DNA of 64,000 nucleotides from Flagellimonas flava (GTDB lineage Bacteria > Bacteroidota > Bacteroidia > Flavobacteriales > Flavobacteriaceae), in the NCBI RefSeq assembly GCF_900129665.1, contig NZ_FQWL01000001.1, positions 992,001-1,056,000 on the forward strand. Reading direction: 5' to 3'. The notes beneath the pieces were generated by a model, which was not told the DNA's origin, did no database searches, and saw only the letters and a list, made by a program, of their open reading frames with translations. Shown in pieces: positions 43,789 to 52,189 of this stretch. A program made the position numbers and the translations under genes. Within the stretch, counting starts at the first letter, position 1. Every line of letters starts with the position of its first letter.

Positions 43789-44724
43789 CTATTTCCCTTT
43801 GATCTTATCCCAAATGGATGGGATGTTCTTAATCATGGCCAACTCCTTCATTTTAACACGAGCCTCAGCAGCCGGACTTCCAAAATAAGTCTTACCTGCC
43901 TCTAGGCTGCCTGCTACTCCGGATTGAGCATACACCACAGCTCCCTTTCCAATTGTAATTCCACTGATGATTCCAACTTGCCCCCAAAGCGTTACTTCAT
44001 CTTCAATCACCACACAGCCCGCTATACCGGTGTGCGAAGCAATCAAACACTTTTTGCCAATTAGGGTATCATGTCCCACCTGGATTTGATTATCTAGTTT
44101 ACTATCCTCCCCTATTGTGGTATCTCCGGTGACTCCTCTATCGATGGTACACGATGCTCCGATCTCTACCTTATCTTCAACGATGACACGTCCCCCAGAA
44201 AGTAGTTTTTCAAAACCTTCAGGGCGTTTTTTGTAATAGAAGGCATCCGAGCCGAGCACAGTTCCACTATGAATAATTACCTCATCACCAACAATGCAAT
44301 TATCATTGATGGTTACGTTCGCATGAATCAAACAATTCTTGCCAATCTTTACATTATTTCCAATAAAACAATTAGGTTGGATCACCGTCCCTTCGCCTAT
44401 TTCAGCAGTTTCTGAAATGGAAGCCCCCGAACTTTGGAACGGTTTAAAAAAATGGGTAAGCTTGTTGAAATCGCTAAAGGGTTCTTCAGAAATAAGAAGC
44501 GCCTTACCTTCAGGGCACTCCACATCTTTGTTGATCAGTACCACAGAAGCTTTTGACTTCAAGGCTTTGTCGTAGTACTTCGGGTGATCCACAAAAACAA
44601 TTTCACCAGGTTCCACCACATGAATTTCATTCATACCCAAAACTGGAAAATCGGATGGACCAACAAACTCTGAACCTATAATCTCAGCAATCTCTTTAAG
44701 GGTGTAGGTTCGTGGAAACCGCAT
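43789..44724 (-). CDS. LpxD-like acyltransferase paralogue (hexapeptide family)
   Basis: 311 residues. N-terminal UDP-GlcNAc-binding-like domain (about 1-95, TLKEIAEIIGSEFVG) then left-handed beta-helix repeats (about 105-275). It keeps DNQIQVGHDTLIGKKCLIASHTGIAG, with the histidine that is catalytic in LpxD, and ends with a C-terminal helix. The full LpxD of the cluster is four genes upstream, so this is a second, shorter, diverged copy; a different acyl chain or substrate is likely. Its gene is 6 bases after efp and 64 before sucD. Confidence 0.85.
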   Translation of the reverse strand: MRFPRTYTLKEIAEIIGSEFVGPSDFPVLGMNEIHVVEPGEIVFVDHPKYYDKALKSKASVVLINKDVECPEGKALLISEEPFSDFNKLTHFFKPFQSSGASISETAEIGEGTVIQPNCFIGNNVKIGKNCLIHANVTINDNCIVGDEVIIHSGTVLGSDAFYYKKRPEGFEKLLSGGRVIVEDKVEIGASCTIDRGVTGDTTIGEDSKLDNQIQVGHDTLIGKKCLIASHTGIAGCVVIEDEVTLWGQVGIISGITIGKGAVVYAQSGVAGSLEAGKTYFGSPAAEARVKMKELAMIKNIPSIWDKIKGK

Positions 44725-44730
44725 ATTATG

Positions 44731-45297
44731 TTATTCTTTTACCCGTTCTTGATAATTGCCTTTTTCTGTATCCACTTTAATCTTATCCCCTTCGTTGATA
44801 AAAAGCGGCACATTTATTCTGGCACCTGTCTCTACCGTGGCAGGTTTGGTAGCGTTGGTTGCGGTATTACCTTTTACCCCAGGCTCGGTATGCGTAACTT
44901 CCAAGATAACACTTGCGGGCATTTCAACCGATAATGGCATGCTATCCTCAGTGTTGAAAAGTATGGTGACAACCTCACCTTCTTTCAAAAGATCAGGTGC
45001 ATCCAAAGAGCTCTTTTGAAGAGAAATCTGATTGTAATCATCTGTATTCATAAAATGATAGGTGTCCCCTTCAGGGTATAAATATTGATACGACCTGGTT
45101 TCCACCCTAACATCTTCGATTTTGTGCCCAGCAGAAAAGGTATTGTCGATAACCTTGCCGGTGGTAACACTTTTTAATTTGGTTCTTACGAAAGCAGGTC
45201 CTTTGCCTGGTTTTACATGAAGAAACTCTATAATCTTATAAATGTCGTGGTTGTATTTGATGCACAACCCCTTGCGTATATCTGAAGTATTTGCCAT
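44731..45297 (-). CDS. efp: translation elongation factor P
   Basis: 188 residues, three OB-like domains. The N-terminal domain has YNHDIYKIIEFLHVKPGKGPAFVRTKLKS; the Lys in KPGKGPAF is the position modified (or not) at the tip near the peptidyl-transferase centre. The C-terminal domain ends TGARINVPLFINEGDKIKVDTEKGNYQERV. It rescues ribosomes stalled at proline runs. It is embedded in the lipid A operon, 4 bases after lpxA, a placement common in this phylum. Confidence 0.96.
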   Translation of the reverse strand: MANTSDIRKGLCIKYNHDIYKIIEFLHVKPGKGPAFVRTKLKSVTTGKVIDNTFSAGHKIEDVRVETRSYQYLYPEGDTYHFMNTDDYNQISLQKSSLDAPDLLKEGEVVTILFNTEDSMPLSVEMPASVILEVTHTEPGVKGNTATNATKPATVETGARINVPLFINEGDKIKVDTEKGNYQERVKE

Positions 45298-45301
45298 AAT
45301 T

Positions 45302-46087
45302 TTAATTTGAGCTAAAATATCCTTTCATGATCCCTCTTTGTGAATCCCTAATGAATTGAAGAATTTCATCCCTCTCCGGGGTAGCGACCATTTCTGCTTC
45401 GATGATGGAAGCTGCTTGGGTATTATTATAATTCTTTTGGTAAAGAATGCGATATAAATTCTGGATTTCCCTAATCTTATCCGAATCAAAACCTCTTCGT
45501 CTAAGTCCAACGGAATTGATACCTACATAGGACAAAGGTTCTCTGGCCGCTTTGACATAGGGAGGTACATCTTTCCTTACGAGGGAACCTCCTGTTACAA
45601 AGGCGTGGTTGCCAATGGAGACAAACTGGTGTACGGCCACCATTCCTGCCAAAACCACATTGGTTCCTATAGTGACGTGCCCTGCCAAGGTAGAGTTATT
45701 ACTGAAAATACAGTTATCACCGATGAAACAATCATGGGCTACGTGACAATATGCCATAATAAGACAATTGTTCCCAATGGTCGTTTTCATACGGTCCGAT
45801 GTACCTTTATTTATAGTAGCGCATTCCCGAATGGTAGTGTTATTACCAATATGTACAGTGGTTTCCTCTCCTTGATACTTTAAGTCTTGGGGAGTTGCGG
45901 AAATCACGGCGCCAGGAAAAATATTGCAATTTTTTCCAATTCGAGCACCTTCCATTATGGTGACGTTGGAACCAATCCAGGTACCCTCGCCAATAGTAAC
46001 ATTGTTATGAATGGTGGTAAAGGGTTCTATTACCACATTCTTGGCAATCTTAGCTCCCGGGTGTACGTATGCCAATGGTTGGTTCAT
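45302..46087 (-). CDS. lpxA: acyl-ACP--UDP-N-acetylglucosamine O-acyltransferase
   Basis: 261 residues, beta-helix of hexapeptide repeats starting YVHPGAKIAKNVVIEPFTTIHNNVTIG, then the catalytic histidine in LIMAYCHVAHDCFIGDN, and a C-terminal helical domain (GFDSDKIREIQNLYRILY). First committed acyl transfer of lipid A synthesis. It begins 6 bases after the lpxC-fabZ fusion. Confidence 0.97.
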   Translation of the reverse strand: MNQPLAYVHPGAKIAKNVVIEPFTTIHNNVTIGEGTWIGSNVTIMEGARIGKNCNIFPGAVISATPQDLKYQGEETTVHIGNNTTIRECATINKGTSDRMKTTIGNNCLIMAYCHVAHDCFIGDNCIFSNNSTLAGHVTIGTNVVLAGMVAVHQFVSIGNHAFVTGGSLVRKDVPPYVKAAREPLSYVGINSVGLRRRGFDSDKIREIQNLYRILYQKNYNNTQAASIIEAEMVATPERDEILQFIRDSQRGIMKGYFSSN

Positions 46088-46093
46088 GAAATT

Positions 46094-47500
46094 CTAGTTG
46101 TTTTTGGTTTTTACGATTTGCGCCATCAGTTCGGCTTCAGAGGCTAACTTGCCATTTGCATAGGCATAGGCCTGCATATGACATATTCCTCGACGTATTG
46201 GTGCGATCAAATCGCATTTAAAAATTAAGGTGTCTCCTGGCATCACCTGTTGTTTGAACTTTACATTGTCCATTTTCATAAAGAAGGTCAAGTAGTTTTC
46301 AGGGTCGGGTACGGTGCTCAGCACCAAAATCCCACCTGTTTGTGCCATAGCCTCCACCTGCAATACTCCAGGCATGACCGGAGCCCCTGGGAAATGCCCC
46401 ACAAAGAACGGTTCGTTCATGGTTACATTTTTGACACCCACAACATGGGTATCGGAAAGTTCAAGAATCTTATCCACCAATAAAAAAGGTGGCCTATGTG
46501 GCAGCATGTTCATGATTTGGGTCACATCCATTAATGGAGCTTGATTCAAATCAAAACTTGGCACCTTGTTTCTTTTTTCGATCTTTATGATTTTGGACAG
46601 CTTTTTTGCAAACTGGGTGTTTACGTAGTGCCCTGGCTTATTGGCTATAACCTTACCGCGAATTCTGGTCCCCGCTAATGCAAGGTCACCCACAACGTCC
46701 AAAAGTTTGTGCCGTGCCGCTTCATTTGGGTAATGCAATGTAAGGTTGTCCAAAATACCATTGGTTTTTACGGACAACTTTTCCTTTTTGAATGCCTTTT
46801 CCAGTTTTTTCATAGTGGGTTCGGAAATCTCCTTGTCCACATAGACAATGGCATTGTTAAGATCACCTCCTTTGATCAGACCATGCTCAAGGAGCATTTC
46901 CAATTCATGCAAAAAGCTAAAGGTACGGGCATCGGCAATTTCGGTTTTGAAATCGGACATTTTATCCAATGTGGCATTTTGGGTCCCCAACACCTTGGTT
47001 CCAAAGTCAACCATGGTGGTCACTTGGTATTCCTCAGCAGGAATGACCGTGATCTCGCTGCCAGTAGCCTCATCCTTATAGGAAATGACATCTTTAACCA
47101 CATATTCTTCCCGTTCTTGTTCCTGCTCTACGATACCTGCTTTTTCCAAAGCTTCCACAAAAAACTTGGAAGAGCCATCCATGATTGGCGGCTCCGGAGC
47201 ATCCAGTTCGATCAACACATTGTCGATATCCAAACCGACCAAAGCGGCGAGGACATGTTCCGAGGTTTGAATCTTAACTCCGTTTTTTTCCAAATTGGTT
47301 CCTCGCTGGGTATTCACCACATAGTTGGCATCCGCCTCAATGATGGGTTCCCCCTCTAAATCCACCCGCTTAAAGGCAAATCCATGGTTTTCCTTTGCAG
47401 GAACAAATGTCATGGAAACATTTTCCCCGGTATGCAACCCTACACCCTCTAGGGTTACCTTACCTTTTATAGTGCGCTGCTTTACGCTAGTCTTGCTCAC
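46094..47500 (-). CDS. lpxC: LpxC-FabZ fusion: UDP-3-O-acyl-GlcNAc deacetylase and 3-hydroxyacyl-ACP dehydratase
   Basis: 468 residues. Residues about 1-310 are LpxC: KGKVTLEGVGLHTGENVSM, HVLAALVGLDIDNVLIELDAPEPPIMDGSS, and zinc ligands in AARHKLLDVVGDLALAG. From about 325 a FabZ hotdog domain follows: MNMLPHRPPFLLVDKI, NEPFFVGHFPGAPVMPGVLQVEAMAQTGG with catalytic His and Glu. The fusion links the deacetylation step of lipid A with fatty acid elongation and is a hallmark of Bacteroidota. Its start overlaps the end of lpxD by 14 bases. Confidence 0.97.
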   Translation of the reverse strand: MSKTSVKQRTIKGKVTLEGVGLHTGENVSMTFVPAKENHGFAFKRVDLEGEPIIEADANYVVNTQRGTNLEKNGVKIQTSEHVLAALVGLDIDNVLIELDAPEPPIMDGSSKFFVEALEKAGIVEQEQEREEYVVKDVISYKDEATGSEITVIPAEEYQVTTMVDFGTKVLGTQNATLDKMSDFKTEIADARTFSFLHELEMLLEHGLIKGGDLNNAIVYVDKEISEPTMKKLEKAFKKEKLSVKTNGILDNLTLHYPNEAARHKLLDVVGDLALAGTRIRGKVIANKPGHYVNTQFAKKLSKIIKIEKRNKVPSFDLNQAPLMDVTQIMNMLPHRPPFLLVDKILELSDTHVVGVKNVTMNEPFFVGHFPGAPVMPGVLQVEAMAQTGGILVLSTVPDPENYLTFFMKMDNVKFKQQVMPGDTLIFKCDLIAPIRRGICHMQAYAYANGKLASEAELMAQIVKTKNN

Positions 47501-48518
47501 CGTTAATCCTTTTTTCTAAGTTGGAAACTTGATTTACCAGTTTTGGTAAATTCTTAAAGTGTACGTAAGATTTATTATAATCGCCATAATTTAAGGCCGG
47601 CGAACCTTGAAGGACCTCATCGTCCTTTACATTCCTTCCGATGCCCGATTGGGCTTGTATTTTAACACGGTCACCTATGGTGATATGCCCCACGATGCCG
47701 ACTTGACCACCTATAAGGCAGTTTTTCCCAATCTTGGTAGAACCTGCAATACCTGTCTGTGCGGCTATAGCCGTATGTTCACCAATTTCAACATTATGGG
47801 CAATCTGAATCTGATTGTCCAATTTTACACCTTTGCGTAATATGGTAGAACCCAGGGTTGCACGATCAATTGTGGTACCTGCGCCAACATCAACATTATC
47901 TTCCAGGATCACATTTCCGGTCTGCGGTACTTTGCTGTATTCCCCATTACTGTTTGGAGTAAATCCAAAACCATCCGCCCCAATAATGGCTCCGCTGTGT
48001 ATCACACAATTGTCTCCAATAATGGACTCCGAATAAATCTTTGCGCCGGCGAAAACGACAACGTTATTGCCCATCACCACATTGTCTCCTATATAGACGT
48101 TGGGATATACCTTTACATCTTTGCCAATCTTTACGTTATCTCCTAAATACGAAAAAGCACCTAGGTAAAATCCTTCTCCATAATCCACGGATTCTGAAAT
48201 AAAAGACGGGCTCTCGATACCCACTTTATTATTCTTAACCTGATTGTAGTATTCCAAAAGTTTGGAGAACGACTTATAAGCGTCTTCGACCTTGATCAAA
48301 GTTGTGGATAAATCCTGCTCGGGGATAAAATCTTTATTGACAATGGTAATCGAGGCCTTTGTGGAATAGATGTATGAGGTATACTTGGGATTCGCCAAAA
48401 AGGTGAGAGATCCTTTCTCCCCCTCCTCTATTTTAGATAATTTGTGAACAGCAATTTGAGGATTTCCCTCAACTTCTCCCTCTAAAATTCCGGCAATTTG
48501 GGTGGCTGTAAATTTCAT
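47487..48518 (-). CDS. lpxD: UDP-3-O-(3-hydroxyacyl)glucosamine N-acyltransferase
   Basis: 343 residues. N-terminal domain (about 1-100) starting FTATQIAGILEGEVEGNPQ with TFLANPKYTSYIY, then beta-helix repeats to about 310. The catalytic His lies in DNQIQIAHNVEIGEHTAIAAQTGIAGSTKIG. Third lipid A acylation step. Length and features fit canonical LpxD. It heads the lpx block after the HD gene, with 23 bases between. Confidence 0.95.
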   Translation of the reverse strand: MKFTATQIAGILEGEVEGNPQIAVHKLSKIEEGEKGSLTFLANPKYTSYIYSTKASITIVNKDFIPEQDLSTTLIKVEDAYKSFSKLLEYYNQVKNNKVGIESPSFISESVDYGEGFYLGAFSYLGDNVKIGKDVKVYPNVYIGDNVVMGNNVVVFAGAKIYSESIIGDNCVIHSGAIIGADGFGFTPNSNGEYSKVPQTGNVILEDNVDVGAGTTIDRATLGSTILRKGVKLDNQIQIAHNVEIGEHTAIAAQTGIAGSTKIGKNCLIGGQVGIVGHITIGDRVKIQAQSGIGRNVKDDEVLQGSPALNYGDYNKSYVHFKNLPKLVNQVSNLEKRINGEQD

Positions 48519-48541
48519 TTCTGCAAAAGTAACAAAATTTG

Positions 48542-49774
48542 TTAAACGGCTTCTTTAGGGTAGCAGCTATAATATTTTGTAACGGTTTTGGACAAAGCCT
48601 TTAGGCTAAGCTGGTCCGATTCCCTTAATACATCTGTTACCTTTCCGTTCTTTTTTAATATACGGATGGCTTGATGGTTTTGGCTGTAGGCCTTGTTTGA
48701 AATCTCTCCGATGAAAACAAAATTTTGGACTTCTTCCAGAGTTAAACCGTGTTCGACCATGGCCAAATTCATACGTTCTTCGGCTTTTTCCTGCGAAATC
48801 GGCTTGTTCTTAATTTTAACGTGAAGTAGATTTCTGTTGAGGACCATTTTACTCAATCTGGAAAGTATTACATCCTCATGATGCTGCCATTCCTTAATGG
48901 CAGATAGCACATCCACATCATCCAACTCTGCAAAACGGGACAATACCTGATCATCAATTTCCATTGGGTTGGTTTGCTCCAGAAAGAATAAGAGTGCCTT
49001 GCTGGCAGGAAGGAGGTTATTTTCAGAAATTAGTTTTTTTGCCCTCCGCATGATTCTTATCAACATTTGTTCGGCACCCAAACTGGTTTTATGTAGGTAT
49101 ACTTGCCAGTACATAAACCGCCGTGCCATCAGAAACTTTTCAACTGCATAAATACCCTTCTCCTCTACAACCAGGTGTCCGTCCACCACATTTAGCATGG
49201 AAATCAATCGTTCCGAGTTGATGTTTCCTTCGGTTACACCTGAATAAAAACTATCTCGTTTAAGATAATCCAAACGATCCATATCCAGCTGACTGGAAAC
49301 CAGTTGGTTTAGGAAAGGTTTTGGATACTCCCCCTTAAAAATGGAAATCGCAGTGGTGAGTCCGCCATCAAATTCTTGGTTTAGACTTCCCATAAACTCC
49401 AGGGAAATCTGCTCATGACTGCATTCAGGAATCACAAACCCTTCTAGGGCATGAGAGAATGGTCCGTGACCAATATCATGCAGCAAGATGGCACATAGCA
49501 ATCCAGTCTCTTCCTCTGCTGAGATTTCAACTTGTTTCAACCGCAGGGTTTGGATGGCCTTGGTCATCAGGTGCATGCTCCCCAATGCATGATGGAACCT
49601 GGTGTGGTGTGCGCCGGGGTAGACCAAGTAGGACATCCCCATTTGTGAAATGCGCCTAAGGCGCTGAAAGTACGGGTGGCCTATCAGATTAAAAATAAGT
49701 TCATTTGGAGTTCCAATAAAACCGTAAATTGGATCGTTAAAGACTTTAAGCTTATTGGTTTGGACCAAGGGCAT
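48542..49774 (-). CDS. HD-domain phosphohydrolase
   Basis: 410 residues from ATG 49772-49774; a GTG at 49799-49801 is in frame but would leave only 3 bases to porX. HD motifs: YPGAHHTRFHHALGSMHL, then AILLHDIGHGPFSHALEG (HD pair), and DMDRLDYLKRDSFYSGVTEGNI. It belongs to the dNTPase/HD superfamily related to SAMHD1-like and YdhJ-type proteins. The nucleotide substrate is unknown. Head of the lipid A operon and divergent from porX, an arrangement I recall as common in Flavobacteriaceae. Confidence 0.88.
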   Translation of the reverse strand: MPLVQTNKLKVFNDPIYGFIGTPNELIFNLIGHPYFQRLRRISQMGMSYLVYPGAHHTRFHHALGSMHLMTKAIQTLRLKQVEISAEEETGLLCAILLHDIGHGPFSHALEGFVIPECSHEQISLEFMGSLNQEFDGGLTTAISIFKGEYPKPFLNQLVSSQLDMDRLDYLKRDSFYSGVTEGNINSERLISMLNVVDGHLVVEEKGIYAVEKFLMARRFMYWQVYLHKTSLGAEQMLIRIMRRAKKLISENNLLPASKALLFFLEQTNPMEIDDQVLSRFAELDDVDVLSAIKEWQHHEDVILSRLSKMVLNRNLLHVKIKNKPISQEKAEERMNLAMVEHGLTLEEVQNFVFIGEISNKAYSQNHQAIRILKKNGKVTDVLRESDQLSLKALSKTVTKYYSCYPKEAV

Positions 49775-49804
49775 TGAGTTTAATTCCGCAAAGATAACCA
49801 CTAT

Positions 49805-51349
49805 ATGAACAAGATCACCATTCTTTGGGTCGATGACGAGATAGACCTATTGAAACCCCACATCCTTTTTTTAGAAAAGAAAGACTATAAAGTTGTCACC
49901 AGTCAAAGTGGTCAGGATGCACTGGAAGAAATAAAAAACACTTTTTTCGATATTGTTTTTTTGGACGAAAACATGCCGGGCATTTCAGGTCTGGAAACCT
50001 TGAATGAAATCAAGAAACTGGATTCCTCCATTCCAGTTGTTATGATCACCAAGAGTGAGGAAGAATATATAATGGATGAAGCTATTGGTTCCAAAATAGC
50101 CGACTACCTTATTAAACCGGTGAATCCAAATCAAATCCTGTTGTCCCTTAAAAAGAGTTTGGACAATTCCCGTTTGGTGTCTGAAAAAACCACCGCAAAC
50201 TACCAACAGGAATTTCGACAAATAGCCATGGATCTCTCCATGGTGAACAGCTGTGAGGAATGGGAAGAGCTCTACAAGAAACTGATTTATTGGGAACTGC
50301 AACTGGAAGAAATCGAGGATTCCGGAATGTTCGAAATTTTGGAATCCCAAAAAGTTGAGGCCAATTCACAGTTCAGCAAGTTTGTAGATAACAATTACCA
50401 AGGCTGGTTCCAAGGAGAAGATGGCCCCACAATGTCCCATACCCTCTTTCGAAAGAATATACAGCCCGAACTGGAAGGCAACAAAACCTTATTGGTGGTT
50501 ATCGACAACCTCAGATACGATCAATGGTTGGCTTTTGAGGAAACACTTGCGGTCCATTATAAAAAGAAACAGGAGTCTTCGTACTATAGCATTCTCCCCA
50601 CTGCAACGCAGTATGCGCGAAACGCAATCTTCTCAGGACTAATGCCATCGGATATGGAAAAGAAATATCCGGACTGGTGGAAGAACGATACGGACGAAGG
50701 TGGAAAAAACTTGTTTGAAGCTGAGTTTCTTGGGGAGCAGCTAAAGCGGTTGGGACTAGATCTAAAATGGGAATATCATAAAATAAGTAATCTGCGCCAA
50801 GGTAGGCAGTTGGCCCAAAATTTTAAATCCCAACAACAAAACGATCTTACGGTTCTGGTCTACAATTTTGTAGACATGCTTTCCCATGCCAAAACCGAAA
50901 TGGAGGTAATCAAGGAGTTGGCCTCCAATGATAAGGCATACCGTTCCCTAACCCTAAGTTGGTTTAAAAATTCACCCCTATTGGATATTATCCAACAGGC
51001 ACAAAACTTGGGAATGAAATTGATATTGACCACAGATCATGGAACCATCAATGTAAAGCAGCCTTCCAAAGTAATAGGTGATCGTGAAACCAGTTTGAAC
51101 CTTCGCTATAAAACCGGGAGAAGTCTTACCTATAATAAGAAGGAAGTTTTGGCTACCAAGGATCCGCAAAGTATTCATCTGCCCAATATTAATTTAAGTA
51201 GCTGTTTTATTTTTGCGAAAAATGATATGTTTTTTGCCTACCCCAATAATTACAACCATTATGTGGGGTACTATCGAAATACGTATCAACATGGAGGTGT
51301 TTCCTTGGAAGAAATGATTGTTCCTTTTGTAGTTTTGGAGCCAAAATAA
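49805..51349 (+). CDS. porX: PorX: response regulator with PglZ phosphodiesterase domain
   Basis: 514 residues. The receiver domain (1-120) has the acidic pair in LWVDDE (Asp10, Asp11), phosphoacceptor Asp54 in VFLDENMPG, Thr82 and Lys104. A helical linker is followed by the PglZ/alkaline-phosphatase-like domain (about 210-510) with VVIDNLRYDQW, ILPTATQYARNAIFSG (nucleophile Thr region) and LTTDHGT (metal ligands). This is the architecture of PorX, the regulator of the type IX secretion system, which hydrolyses oligonucleotides. Its kinase PorY is not in the window. Divergent from the HD gene with about 30 bases between, and followed by tsaE after 6 bases. Confidence 0.93.
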   Translation: MNKITILWVDDEIDLLKPHILFLEKKDYKVVTSQSGQDALEEIKNTFFDIVFLDENMPGISGLETLNEIKKLDSSIPVVMITKSEEEYIMDEAIGSKIADYLIKPVNPNQILLSLKKSLDNSRLVSEKTTANYQQEFRQIAMDLSMVNSCEEWEELYKKLIYWELQLEEIEDSGMFEILESQKVEANSQFSKFVDNNYQGWFQGEDGPTMSHTLFRKNIQPELEGNKTLLVVIDNLRYDQWLAFEETLAVHYKKKQESSYYSILPTATQYARNAIFSGLMPSDMEKKYPDWWKNDTDEGGKNLFEAEFLGEQLKRLGLDLKWEYHKISNLRQGRQLAQNFKSQQQNDLTVLVYNFVDMLSHAKTEMEVIKELASNDKAYRSLTLSWFKNSPLLDIIQQAQNLGMKLILTTDHGTINVKQPSKVIGDRETSLNLRYKTGRSLTYNKKEVLATKDPQSIHLPNINLSSCFIFAKNDMFFAYPNNYNHYVGYYRNTYQHGGVSLEEMIVPFVVLEPK

Positions 51350-51355
51350 TTTGAT

Positions 51356-51772
51356 TTGGAGATTACATTTAAGCTATCGGAGATTGACGAGGTAGCCCAA
51401 ACGCTTCTCAACCATCTGAAAAATAAGACTTTGTGTTTTCATGGCGACATGGGTGCCGGTAAAACCACTTTGATTCGGGCATTGGTCAAAGCCTTGGATG
51501 GTGCCGACGAGGCCAATAGTCCAACTTTTGGTTTGGTCAATGAGTACCATCATAAGGATGGAAATCTGTTGGGCTATCATTTTGATTTTTACAGAATTGA
51601 ATCTGAAGAAGAGGCGCTTGACATGGGACTGGAAGATTATCTCGCATCGGATGCCTGGCTATTTTTGGAATGGCCCGAGAAAATTCAATCACTCTTACCT
51701 ACGGACAAAGTATCCATTCACTTACACTTTATCGATGAAAACACTCGTTCAGTCGAGTTTAGTCTGGATTAA
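51356..51772 (+). CDS. tsaE: tRNA threonylcarbamoyladenosine biosynthesis ATPase TsaE
   Basis: 138 residues. Walker A is in HGDMGAGKTTLIRAL; the family motifs NSPTFGLVNEY, HFDFYRI and FLEWPEKIQSLLP are present. It drives the TsaBDE cycle that makes t6A37 in ANN-decoding tRNAs. The only start near the N-terminus is TTG (51356-51358), 6 bases after the porX stop, so it is likely co-translated with porX. Confidence 0.92.
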   Translation: MEITFKLSEIDEVAQTLLNHLKNKTLCFHGDMGAGKTTLIRALVKALDGADEANSPTFGLVNEYHHKDGNLLGYHFDFYRIESEEEALDMGLEDYLASDAWLFLEWPEKIQSLLPTDKVSIHLHFIDENTRSVEFSLD

Positions 51773-51802
51773 AATCAAATCCCATTACCTTCTTGTCACA
51801 TT

Positions 51803-51870
51803 TCGATGAACGGCAAAACTGTCGATAAAAAGTTCCCTATTTAGGATAAAATGCAAATTTTATCGATGAA
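51803..51870 (+). promoter_or_regulatory. palindrome and repeated TCGAT boxes upstream of a small peptide gene
   Basis: Three direct boxes TCGATGAA (51803), TCGATAAA (51822) and TCGATGAA (51863) lie 19 and 41 bases apart, near two and four helical turns. Between the second and third, and touching the third, is a perfect inverted repeat GATAAAAT-GCAA-ATTTTATC at 51845-51864. This is a likely binding site for a regulator; none is identified. Confidence 0.5.
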
Positions 51871-51896
51871 ATGCACTGCAGGAAAGTAATTTTTCC

Positions 51897-51904
51897 TACA
51901 TTTG
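51897..51904 (+). promoter_or_regulatory. -7 box TACATTTG
   Basis: A perfect TAnnTTTG box 42 bases upstream of the ATG of the 46-residue peptide; the -33 box is poor (CTG at 51876-51878, spacer 18), which fits a promoter that depends on an activator. Confidence 0.5.
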
Positions 51905-51946
51905 TTATTGAAATGAATTCATTTATTAACCAAAAACTCTTTTACG

Positions 51947-52087
51947 ATGAACACTAAAAGATTATTTTTTGGAATGTTGGCTGTTGCCTTTTTGGCGATG
52001 ACTGCGGTTTCTACTGGAGTTGTAGACATTGACAAGGACCAGACAACAAGTGTAAAGAAAAAGAATGTTAAAAGGAGTAACCGATAG
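51947..52087 (+). CDS. small exported peptide, unknown function
   Basis: 46 residues, ATG 51947, TAG 52085-52087. The N-terminus MNTKRLFFGMLAVAFLAMTA is a clear Sec-type signal segment; the rest is short, polar and strongly basic (KKKNVKRSNR tail). Depending on cleavage the mature peptide would be about 24 residues. Own -7 box, complex upstream region and own terminator mark it as an independent transcription unit. I recall many Flavobacteriaceae having such small signal-peptide-bearing ORFs of unknown role, but I know no family for this one. Confidence 0.7.
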   Translation: MNTKRLFFGMLAVAFLAMTAVSTGVVDIDKDQTTSVKKKNVKRSNR

Positions 52088-52124
52088 TTACATTACCTTT
52101 TAATTACTTTATCTTAAAACTAAA

Positions 52125-52148
52125 AGCCCTTCTTCGGAAGGGTTTTTT
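52125..52148 (+). terminator. rho-independent terminator of the small peptide gene
   Basis: GCCCTTC-TTCG-GAAGGGT with a UUCG tetraloop and seven T. About 40 bases after the peptide stop codon. Confidence 0.92.
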
Positions 52149-52189
52149 TCTACAATAAATTCTGGTATTTGTAGTTATCCTAATATATT

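Noticed and set aside
46709..47359. A 216-codon plus-strand ORF antisense to lpxC-fabZ
   Set aside because: Sequence is rich in F, H and Q without domain features, and lies opposite a well-supported gene; shadow frame.
49775..49801. GTG start for the HD-domain gene, giving 419 residues
   Set aside because: It would leave 3 bases to porX; the ATG at 49772-49774 begins the conserved sequence directly.
51803..51870. TCGAT repeats as a CRISPR array
   Set aside because: Repeats are 8 bases long with unequal spacing and no cas genes nearby; a regulatory site fits better.
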